A stretch of DNA of 6,643 nucleotides from an uncultured Rhodocyclaceae bacterium (lineage in GTDB: Bacteria > Pseudomonadota > Gammaproteobacteria > Burkholderiales > Rhodocyclaceae). Of the stretch, positions 1-5,309 are shown one piece after another (positions within the stretch are counted from its first letter, which is position 1; every line of letters starts with the position of its first letter). The stretch lies in the NCBI GenBank assembly GCA_903930805.1, contig CAIYZZ010000483.1:1-6643 (forward strand). The letters run 5' to 3'. The notes beneath the pieces are model-generated. The model saw nothing but the letters and a program-made list of their open reading frames with translations, ran no database searches and had not been told where the DNA came from. The translations under genes and the position numbers were made by a program.

Positions 1-11
1 CATTTAACGTG

Positions 12-25
12 TTGATCTGTGTCAA
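12..25. promoter_or_regulatory. FNR/ANR-type binding site upstream of the universal stress protein gene
   Basis: The sequence reads TTGAT-CTGT-GTCAA, an inverted repeat with one departure from the FNR consensus TTGAT-N4-ATCAA; TTGAT-N4-GTCAA is a common form for the Pseudomonas ANR/DNR branch of the family. Its centre (18.5) lies 41.5 bases before the A of the usp start codon at 60. A class II activation site at -41.5 would therefore put the transcript start on the start codon itself, which does not fit the ribosome binding site at 48-52. No convincing -10 box is visible between 26 and 48. The site may serve a divergent gene left of the window, act on a promoter further upstream, or repress. 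The match is seen directly; the function is inferred. Confidence 0.6.
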
Positions 26-59
26 TCACCGCCCCCGCAACGACAAAGGGAGAGCAGCA

Positions 60-503
60 ATGTTCAAGCATATTCTTGTTCCAACCGATGGCTCACAACT
101 TTCCACCGAAACCGTAAAACGTGCCGTCGGTTTCGCGCGCGAAGTCGGTGCGCACATCACCTTCTTTTACGCCAAACCCGAATACCCGGTGGCTTTTTAC
201 GGTGAAGGCGCGCTCATTGATCCAACCACACCTGAAAAATTCGCCGAAATGGCTGACCAACAGGCGCAGACGATCCTTGGTACCTGTGCACAGGAGGCTC
301 AAGCGGCCAATGTGTCCTCTGCGTCACTGGCCGTCACCAGTGATATTCCGTATGAAGCAATCATTGGCGGGGCAAACGAGGCCGGCTGTGATCTGATTTT
401 CATGGCTTCACACGGACGGCGTGGCTTCAGCGGACTGCTGCTTGGATCCGAAACGCAAAAGGTGTTAACGCACTCGACGATTCCCGTTCTAGTCTACCGT
501 TGA
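60..503 (+). CDS. Universal stress protein, UspA family (single domain)
   Basis: This encodes a 147-residue cytoplasmic protein of the UspA family, whose small alpha/beta domains usually dimerise and in many members bind ATP. The N-terminus (KHILVPTDGS) is the family's first beta strand with the conserved Asp10. Near the C-terminus, ASHGRRGFSG followed by LLLGS (residues 116-130) is the nucleotide-binding loop, form G-x2-G-x9-G(S/T), with Ala replacing the first Gly, a frequent variant. The length is standard for a single-domain Usp. The ATG at 60 is chosen because GGGAG lies at 48-52 with 7-base spacing; a GTG at 9 in the same frame would add 17 residues unlike the family and overlap the FNR-type box. 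It overlaps or closely precedes the hemerythrin-like gene, so the two are probably cotranscribed. A low-oxygen or stress survival role is inferred from family and neighbours; the specific process is unknown. Confidence 0.93.
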   Translation: MFKHILVPTDGSQLSTETVKRAVGFAREVGAHITFFYAKPEYPVAFYGEGALIDPTTPEKFAEMADQQAQTILGTCAQEAQAANVSSASLAVTSDIPYEAIIGGANEAGCDLIFMASHGRRGFSGLLLGSETQKVLTHSTIPVLVYR

Positions 504-511
504 GCAAACCC

Positions 512-1102
512 ATGCTGAACCGTGCCCTGGCCATCATTCATGACGAACACCACGCGCTTGGCGCTGTGCTGCATGGGTTGCGTTTCCTTGTCAGGGAAAT
601 GCGCGAAAAGGGTGTCACACCCGACTTCAAGTTGCTCTGGTCGATGATCTACTACATGGATGCCTTCTCGGAACGATTGCACAACCCGCGTGAGGACGCC
701 TATCTGTTCGCCCGACTCAAGCTGCGCACGCATGAGGCTGACGCAGTCATTGCCACGCTGGAGCGTCAGCATGCCGAGAGTGGTGCGCAGCTACGCGAAC
801 TGGAGCAGGCACTTGGCCAGCTAGAGGCCGGTATGCCGGGCGGCTTGGATATTTTTGCCAATGCCGTCGAGCAGCAGGTCGAGGAAGCTTGGCAGCACAT
901 GGCTCTGGAAGAAAGGATCGCCATTCCTCTGGCGAAGAAGCACTTGACCGTTGAGGACTGGATCGACATCGCCGAAGCCTTCGGCGAAAACGGCGACCCC
1001 CGCTTCGGTGCAAAACCCGATCACGAATTTCGTGATCTTTTCAGCCGCATCGTGAATCTCGCGCCGCCCCCGATCGGGGTAGGGCCTCCCCTCAATCACT
1101 GA
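512..1102 (+). CDS. Hemerythrin-like HHE cation-binding domain protein
   Basis: This encodes a 196-residue soluble helical protein with the residue pattern of the hemerythrin/HHE fold, a four-helix bundle that binds a non-heme diiron centre. Likely ligands, in order: His10 and His13/His14 in HDEHH, His57 and Glu61 in HNPRED, His87 in ERQH, His129 and Glu133/Glu134 in HMALEE. No signal peptide or membrane segment is visible. Family members bind oxygen or NO or take part in iron and oxidative or nitrosative stress handling; which applies here cannot be told from sequence. The start is uncertain: an in-frame TTG at 500 overlaps the usp stop (TTGA) and adds four residues, while ATG at 512 is the conventional choice. 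Neither has a clear Shine-Dalgarno sequence, so translation may depend on coupling to usp. The last 25 or so residues, Pro- and Gly-rich, lie outside the HHE core. Confidence 0.87.
   Translation: MLNRALAIIHDEHHALGAVLHGLRFLVREMREKGVTPDFKLLWSMIYYMDAFSERLHNPREDAYLFARLKLRTHEADAVIATLERQHAESGAQLRELEQALGQLEAGMPGGLDIFANAVEQQVEEAWQHMALEERIAIPLAKKHLTVEDWIDIAEAFGENGDPRFGAKPDHEFRDLFSRIVNLAPPPIGVGPPLNH
1019..1037. repeat. Perfect inverted repeat inside the hemerythrin-like gene
   Basis: GATCACGAA-T-TTCGTGATC has two perfect 9-base arms around a single central base and is followed by TTTTC on the + strand. Two other palindromes lie nearby: 971-985 (GCCGAAG-C-CTTCGGC) and 1068-1079 (CCCCGATCGGGG). All three are within the 3' part of the coding sequence. 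They could form mRNA hairpins or be a protein-binding site, or be by-products of codon choice. No function can be assigned. Confidence 0.5.
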
Positions 1103-1105
1103 TCA

Positions 1106-1147
1106 CAAACAAAAAACGGGACACACCGGTAAATCCGGCGTATCCCG
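1106..1147 (-). terminator. Rho-independent terminator of the cco operon
   Basis: Read on the - strand, a hairpin with outer stem CGGGA/TCCCG, inner stem CCGG/CCGG, two mismatches between them and a 5-base ATTTA loop (1117-1147) is followed at once by TTTTTTGTTT (1107-1116). It lies 21 bases after the stop codon of the last - strand gene and right before the end of the convergent hemerythrin-like gene. In the + direction the hairpin lacks a T-run, so it is probably one-directional. Confidence 0.85.
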
Positions 1148-1156
1148 CTGCTCGCT

Positions 1157-1181
1157 GGCCAAACAGTGTTACTTTTTGGCC
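1157..1181. repeat. Inverted repeat across the stop codon of the 48-residue gene
   Basis: GGCCAAA (1157-1163) and TTTGGCC (1175-1181) are perfect 7-base arms around an 11-base loop that contains the stop codon of the microprotein gene. It could form a hairpin in transcripts from either strand and might help stop + strand transcription leaving the hemerythrin-like gene, but no T-run follows it in the + direction. The structure is seen directly; the role is a guess. Confidence 0.35.
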
Positions 1182-1315
1182 GCGTTCTTCGCGTCTTCAT
1201 CCATCTTCTTGTTGGCGTAAATCACCATGTAGACGACAAATGCGGTCGCAATGGTGATCGTGATCACGCTCAGCAAGCCGATATCAGAACCAAACAACAA
1301 TTTCCAAGCTTCCAT
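1169..1315 (-). CDS. 48-residue single-helix membrane microprotein, DUF3149-like, at the end of the cco operon
   Basis: A short open frame encodes 48 residues starting MEAWKLLFGSDIGLLS. Residues 12-34 form one hydrophobic helix with Tyr29 and Tyr33 near its end, followed by a charged Lys/Asp/Glu/Ala tail (35-48). The N-terminal W-K-x-LFGSD-x-GLLS pattern resembles the small uncharacterised DUF3149 family as I recall it; no search was possible. It is very likely real: a strong AAGGGAG Shine-Dalgarno (1324-1330) lies 8 bases before the ATG, the gene starts 35 bases after fixH, and the operon terminator follows its stop. The tail probably faces the cytoplasm or the periplasm depending on insertion; the acidic residue before the helix and Lys residues after it do not settle this. 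Position suggests a role with the cbb3 oxidase, as an assembly aid or small subunit, but this is inference only. Confidence 0.82.
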   Translation of the reverse strand: MEAWKLLFGSDIGLLSVITITIATAFVVYMVIYANKKMDEDAKNAAKK

Positions 1316-1350
1316 GTTGACTTCTCCCTTAGTTGATAGCAAAACAACGA

Positions 1351-1881
1351 CTAAGACCTTGGTCTTGCAGCGGCATCACTACCGCCGATCACCGTTTCAC
1401 TGGCTGCGGGTAACATCACACTACCCATCAGGCGCCAGGTTTTTGCTTCATCCTCGACCAGCACCAGCCAATGGCCAGAGGCAGGTAGATGAAAATTCCC
1501 GGCATAAATTTCACCAGCGCGTTTGAGTAATACATTCTGGTCGAGCCCAGCGCGCGTCGGATGCGACAGCATTACGGCAAGTGCTGGTGGCATTGACATG
1601 TTGGCCTGGCGTGCACTCAGGCGGATGCGAATGCTATCGCTCGTCAGACTCAAACCGGCGGTAATCCCGAATTCCTCGGCTCGCTGACTCTTTACCAGCG
1701 TTTCGCCTGCAGCAAGTCCTTTCTTGTAGTAATCATCGGCAACCAGACCATCGCTGGTAGATACTGCCAGCCACGCCGTATAAAAACCCGCAACGATGAC
1801 GATGAAGGGGCCCGTCATCAGAATCCAGGGCCAGGGCTCCCGATACCATGGTTTTGAAGTTTTATTGCTTGTCATTGTCAT
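1351..1881 (-). CDS. fixH: FixH/CcoH family cbb3 oxidase assembly or stability protein
   Basis: This encodes 176 residues of the FixH (CcoH) family, membrane-anchored proteins needed for assembly or stability of cbb3 oxidase. The N-terminus carries the family's KPWYREPWPW segment (10-19) leading into one membrane helix (about 18-40), then the diagnostic DDYYKKG motif (49-55) and a periplasmic beta-rich domain. The start is ambiguous: a TTG at 1902 overlaps the ccoG stop as TTGA and would add seven residues (MKRKLIT), while ATGs at 1881 and 1875 lie in the repeat ATGACAATGACA. ATG at 1881 is chosen by start-codon preference; no site has a strong Shine-Dalgarno, so coupling to ccoG is plausible. 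It follows ccoG and precedes the microprotein gene by 35 bases. The usual downstream partners ccoI and ccoS are absent here. Confidence 0.9.
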   Translation of the reverse strand: MTMTSNKTSKPWYREPWPWILMTGPFIVIVAGFYTAWLAVSTSDGLVADDYYKKGLAAGETLVKSQRAEEFGITAGLSLTSDSIRIRLSARQANMSMPPALAVMLSHPTRAGLDQNVLLKRAGEIYAGNFHLPASGHWLVLVEDEAKTWRLMGSVMLPAASETVIGGSDAAARPRS

Positions 1882-1898
1882 TGTTATCAGTTTCCGCT

Positions 1899-3311
1899 TC
1901 AAGGCATCAGGAAGGTGGCTTTTTCATGTACCGCCACCTTCTCCGTCCCCTCCGCCTTGACATCAAAATAAATAGTGTGCGACCCTTTTTTGCCAGACTC
2001 CAGCGGGACCCGCACCGAAAGAGCGAAGCTCTTGGCGGCGGCAGAAGCCACCTCAAGCGAACTTTCGCCTTCGAGCTTGATGTTATCCAGGCCAGATACC
2101 GACACCGTGTAGCGGTGGGGCTGTTCAGTCACATTCATTACCTGCAGACGGTATACGTTTTCAATCAGGCCACCCTCGACCTCACGCGCGAGGATGGCAC
2201 GGTCACGCAGCACATTGACTCGCAGGTCGGCCTTATTGGCAAGCCCCCAGATCAGTGCAAGCGAGATGCCGACCAGGATGACAGAATAAACAATGATGCG
2301 CGGACGGATGATGTGGCTGACGATATCCCGCCATCCCCAGTGCTGCGCCAAGGCGTTCTCGGTGGTATAGCGAATCAGTCCTTTCGGATAATTCATTTTC
2401 GCCATCACGTCGTCGCAGGCATCGATACAGGCAGAACAACCGATACATTCATACTGGAGACCGTCGCGAATATCGATACCGGTCGGGCAGACCTGCACGC
2501 AGATGCCGCAATCGACACAATCACCCTTGTCGACACTTTTTGGATCGACGCCCTTCTTGCGTTGCCCGCGCGGTTCGCCACGTTCGGGATCGTAGGTGAT
2601 CACCAGGGTATCCGGATCGAACATCACGCTTTGGAAGCGGGCATACGGACACATATACAAACAGACTTGCTCGCGCATGATGCCCGCGAACAGGTAGGTC
2701 ATGAAGCCGTAGAAAAATATCCAGAACGTTTCCCATGGTCCCAGATTCCATGACCAGAACTCGACCCACAGGGTCTTGATCGGCGTGAAATAGCCAACCA
2801 GAGTTAAGCCCGTCCAGAAGGCAAGCAGACCCCATGTGGCAAACTTCATGGCGCGCAAGCGGAACTTGCGGCTATCCATGGGCGCCTTTTCAAGCTTGAT
2901 GCGAGCGCTCCGGTCCCCCTCGATCTTCTCCTCAATCCACATGAATATCTCTGAATAGACGGTTTGCGGACAAGTGTAGCCGCACCACAACCGGCCTGCT
3001 ACCGCAGTAAAGAGGAACAACGCGTAAGCGGAGATGATCAGGATTATCGCCAGAAAGAAAACGTCCTGAGGCCACAGTACCAGACCGAAGATATAGAACT
3101 TGCGTTCGACCAGATCAAACAGCACGGCCTGGCGACCGTTCCATGGCACCCAGCACAAACCGTAGTAAAGCAACTGAGTGAACCAGACAAAGCCCCAGCG
3201 CCAGTTGGCGAAAACTCCGCTAACCGATCGAACCTGGATTTTCTTGTGAACTTTGTAAAGCGTCACTGCCTCTTCAGGGGCAGGCGCTGGATTGGGGGAT
3301 TGCTGGGTCAT
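1899..3311 (-). CDS. ccoG: CcoG (FixG/RdxA family) membrane polyferredoxin for cbb3 oxidase maturation
   Basis: This encodes 470 residues. CcoG proteins are inner-membrane iron-sulfur proteins tied to cbb3 biogenesis; family work reports Cu(II) reduction for supply of CuB. Order: a soluble N-terminus with VHKKIQVRSVSG (21-32); membrane helices near 41-52, 84-106, 158-176 and 194-212; membrane-proximal WCGYTCP (Cys110, Cys114) and CLYMCP (Cys217, Cys221); then a ferredoxin domain with two four-cysteine sets, Cys265/268/271/275 and Cys289/292/295/299, enough for two 4Fe-4S clusters; a last helix at about 337-357; and a C-terminal immunoglobulin-like FixG domain (about 365-468). The second set ends C-D rather than C-P, usual in this family as I recall. 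The ATG at 3311 has GAAGG 7-8 bases upstream. A 179-base gap separates it from ccoP, and its stop overlaps a possible TTG start of fixH. Confidence 0.96.
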   Translation of the reverse strand: MTQQSPNPAPAPEEAVTLYKVHKKIQVRSVSGVFANWRWGFVWFTQLLYYGLCWVPWNGRQAVLFDLVERKFYIFGLVLWPQDVFFLAIILIISAYALFLFTAVAGRLWCGYTCPQTVYSEIFMWIEEKIEGDRSARIKLEKAPMDSRKFRLRAMKFATWGLLAFWTGLTLVGYFTPIKTLWVEFWSWNLGPWETFWIFFYGFMTYLFAGIMREQVCLYMCPYARFQSVMFDPDTLVITYDPERGEPRGQRKKGVDPKSVDKGDCVDCGICVQVCPTGIDIRDGLQYECIGCSACIDACDDVMAKMNYPKGLIRYTTENALAQHWGWRDIVSHIIRPRIIVYSVILVGISLALIWGLANKADLRVNVLRDRAILAREVEGGLIENVYRLQVMNVTEQPHRYTVSVSGLDNIKLEGESSLEVASAAAKSFALSVRVPLESGKKGSHTIYFDVKAEGTEKVAVHEKATFLMP

Positions 3312-3490
3312 GATCAGACCTTCAAGGGTAGATTACGTAGCGCTTAAAACTTCATTTACATACCGATCCAAAATGGGTAATCCCCTGAAAATTACCCATG
3401 CACCTCTTCGTCCATCGTCGCATCCGCGACACCCCCAAGCACCTGGACGAAACCCCCGACCAGAGACTGGCCGGAGGAACATGCAACGAC
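3312..3490 (-). other. 179-base ccoP-ccoG gap with two hairpins
   Basis: This is the only long gap in an otherwise tight operon. On the - strand, the first structure after the ccoP stop is CCGGCCAG-TCT-CTGGTCGG (3456-3474, 8 pairs with one G-U). The second is ATGGGTAAT, a 9-base loop, then ATTACCCAT (3373-3399, perfect 9-base arms) followed by TTTTGG. The second looks like a weak terminator, attenuator or mRNA-end stabiliser that could set oxidase-subunit transcripts above ccoG-fixH transcripts. An open frame continues through the gap from ATG at 3481, but it lacks a Shine-Dalgarno and resembles no family I know. No FNR-type box or convincing promoter is visible. Confidence 0.5.
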
Positions 3491-4474
3491 TTACTTCTGC
3501 TCTGCAACAGCCGGTACAGCCACCGGAACTGCTTCGGCAACGGGTGCAGCAGCGGATTTGACACCACCACCCAGACCCCAAACGTAGGCTGTCAGCAGGT
3601 GAACCTTGGCCGGGCCGAGGAACACGCCGAATGCCGGCATCTGGTTCTGACGACCCTTGGTGACAGTCTCGATCATGCTGGCTTCCTGCGAACTGTACAG
3701 CCACACCTTGTCAGTCAGGTTGGGGTAACCGGCATCCGGATTACCCTTGGCTTCCGGACCATGACATGCGGCACATGCCTGCGGGAAGAGGTCCTTGCCA
3801 CGCTGGGCACGGGCCGAGTCGGACGAAAGACCTGAGAGCGAACGGACAAAATGCACGACGTCCTTCACCTGCTCTGCATCCATGTCGGGCTTGGTGCCTT
3901 TCGGTGTCATGATGGCCATGCGGCCACCGGTGATGGTTTCCTTGATCTTCTCAGGCGTACCACCCCACAGCCAGTCCCCATCCTTCAGGTTCGGGAAACC
4001 CGGCTGACCGCCAGCATCGCCACCGTGGCACTGGGCGCAGTAGGTCTGGAACAGGCGGGCGCCCATCTCCTTGGCTTCTGGATTGGCCGCGACAGCCATG
4101 ACATCCTGCTTCAGGAACTGGTTGAACTTGGGACCGTACTTCTGCTCGGCAGCCTGCATCTCTGTCTCATACTGGCCACGCGCCGTCCAACCAAAGCTGC
4201 CAGGGTTGGTGCCAAGACCCGGGTACAAGGCCAGATACACCAGAGCGAAAGCAACGGTGATATAGAACATCCAGCGCCACCAACTGGGCAGCGGGTTGCT
4301 GTACTCCTCGAGGGTCTCGTCCCAGACGTGCCCCGTAACCTCGCCCGGCTTGAACTTGGACGAGCCCTGCATCCACAAAAAGACCGCGCAGCCGATAATA
4401 CTGACCGCAACGATGACGATGACGTACAGGTTCCAAAACCCGCTGACGAAATCGCTCGTATTTTTGAAATCCAT
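3491..4474 (-). CDS. ccoP: cbb3-type cytochrome c oxidase subunit III, diheme cytochrome c CcoP
   Basis: This encodes 327 residues. CcoP passes electrons from soluble or membrane cytochromes to CcoO and is anchored in the inner membrane with its heme domains in the periplasm. Two hydrophobic segments (about 16-36 and 67-86) flank a short loop with the family's VWDETLEEYSNPLP and WWRWMF stretches. Two cytochrome c domains follow: CAQCH at 146-150 with DWLWGG (167-172) and a likely Met ligand at 186 or 189; CAACH at 234-238 with VWLYSS (257-262) and likely ligand Met279 in QNQMPAF. After the last helix (YVWGLGGG) there is an Ala/Val/Pro-rich tail of about 20 residues (308-327) that many CcoP proteins lack. 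The ATG at 4474 has AAAGGAA about 6 bases upstream, overlapping the ccoQ stop, 12 bases after ccoQ. Confidence 0.97.
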   Translation of the reverse strand: MDFKNTSDFVSGFWNLYVIVIVAVSIIGCAVFLWMQGSSKFKPGEVTGHVWDETLEEYSNPLPSWWRWMFYITVAFALVYLALYPGLGTNPGSFGWTARGQYETEMQAAEQKYGPKFNQFLKQDVMAVAANPEAKEMGARLFQTYCAQCHGGDAGGQPGFPNLKDGDWLWGGTPEKIKETITGGRMAIMTPKGTKPDMDAEQVKDVVHFVRSLSGLSSDSARAQRGKDLFPQACAACHGPEAKGNPDAGYPNLTDKVWLYSSQEASMIETVTKGRQNQMPAFGVFLGPAKVHLLTAYVWGLGGGVKSAAAPVAEAVPVAVPAVAEQK

Positions 4475-4486
4475 GACGAATTCCTT

Positions 4487-4669
4487 TCAGTTATGCTGTT
4501 GGCCTGCGCCACCGCCCCGCTTCACAATTTCATCGTCGTCTTCGACTACCGACTTGGCAACCGAGTCAAACGCTTCTTTGCGCTTCGAGGAGTACGCCCA
4601 GACCACAATGCCGATGAACCCGAGGAACAGCAGCACGGTGGTAATGGAACGCAGGTCGTTAATATCCAT
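4487..4669 (-). CDS. ccoQ: cbb3 oxidase small subunit CcoQ/FixQ
   Basis: This encodes 60 residues: a short N-terminus (MDINDLRS), one membrane helix at about 9-26 ending VVWAYSSKRKEAF, and a polar tail with the acidic VVEDDDEIV stretch. This is the CcoQ/FixQ pattern; CcoQ is a single-helix subunit that aids stability of the cbb3 complex. The frame stays open upstream into ccoO to 4798, but those added residues are Arg-rich out-of-frame ccoO sequence, so the ATG at 4669 is chosen. It begins 7 bases after the ccoO stop, has no strong Shine-Dalgarno, and is probably translated by coupling. Confidence 0.94.
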   Translation of the reverse strand: MDINDLRSITTVLLFLGFIGIVVWAYSSKRKEAFDSVAKSVVEDDDEIVKRGGGAGQQHN

Positions 4670-4676
4670 GCTGAGC

Positions 4677-5288
4677 TTAACGGGTCTGTTTGAGAGCCAG
4701 GCCCATACCCTGCAGATAGGCGATGACCGCCTCGACTTCGGTCTTGCCTTCGATCGCCTTCGGCGCCTCGGCAACATCCTTGTCGGAGTACGGCACACCC
4801 ACCTTGCGCAGCGCTTCCATCTTCTTGCCGATCAGCGCGTCGTTGAGCGGACGATCAAGCCAGTAGTAAGCCGGCATGTTCGACTCGGGCACGACGTCAC
4901 GCGGGTTCAGCAGATGAATCCTGTGCCACTGGTCAGAATAGCGGCCACCGACACGCGCTAGATCGGGACCGGTACGCTTCGAGCCCCACTGAAACGGGTG
5001 ATCATAAACAAACTCACCCGCCACCGAGTAGTGGCCATAGCGCTCGGTCTCGGCGCGGAAGGGACGAATCATCTGCGAGTGGCAGTTATAGCAGCCTTCG
5101 CGAATGTAGATGTCCCGACCGGCAAGGCGCAGTGCATCATAGGGCTTGACTAGTTCGTTCACCGGTGTTGTGGTGGACTTCTGGAAAAACAGCGGCACGA
5201 TTTCGAGCAGGCCGCCCCAGATAACCGCCAACAGCGTCAGAACGATCATCAGCGTATTGCTGGTTTCGATTTTCTCATGCGTCAACAT
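4677..5288 (-). CDS. ccoO: cbb3-type cytochrome c oxidase subunit II, monoheme cytochrome c CcoO
   Basis: This encodes 203 residues. CcoO carries one c-type heme and relays electrons from CcoP to the CcoN heme-copper core. An N-terminal membrane anchor (about 11-35, reaching [11 protein letters not shown]) leads to a periplasmic cytochrome domain with heme-binding CYNCH (66-70) in the family stretch [16 protein letters not shown]. The likely axial ligand is Met138 in [28 protein letters not shown] (102-118) is also characteristic. Length is normal. The ATG at 5288 has AAGGGAG (5299-5305) 10 bases upstream, in the 21-base gap after ccoN. The frame is intact. Confidence 0.97.
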   Translation of the reverse strand: MLTHEKIETSNTLMIVLTLLAVIWGGLLEIVPLFFQKSTTTPVNELVKPYDALRLAGRDIYIREGCYNCHSQMIRPFRAETERYGHYSVAGEFVYDHPFQWGSKRTGPDLARVGGRYSDQWHRIHLLNPRDVVPESNMPAYYWLDRPLNDALIGKKMEALRKVGVPYSDKDVAEAPKAIEGKTEVEAVIAYLQGMGLALKQTR

Positions 5289-5309
5289 GATGTTTTATCT
5301 CCCTTGCGA

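Noticed and set aside
9..59. GTG start at 9 extending the universal stress protein by 17 residues
   Set aside because: The extension has no family likeness, covers the FNR-type box and the Shine-Dalgarno, and the ATG at 60 gives the canonical Usp N-terminus.
1899..2753. Long + strand open frame (1848-2753) opposite ccoG and fixH
   Set aside because: It is antisense to a well-supported ccoG gene, is rich in His, Asp and Arg as expected for a reverse-frame shadow, and matches no family I know.
3309..3325. FNR-like half sites TTGA and ATCA just upstream of ccoG
   Set aside because: The spacing between the halves is seven bases rather than six and the inner bases do not match TTGAT-N4-ATCAA.
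3333..3481. Possible 49-residue gene in the ccoP-ccoG gap starting at ATG 3481 (- strand)
   Set aside because: No Shine-Dalgarno, Arg/Gly-rich composition continuous with an out-of-frame stretch of ccoP, and the hairpins explain the region at least as well.
4670..4798. N-terminal extension of ccoQ into ccoO
   Set aside because: The added residues are Arg-rich out-of-frame ccoO sequence; CcoQ proteins start close to the membrane helix as at ATG 4669.
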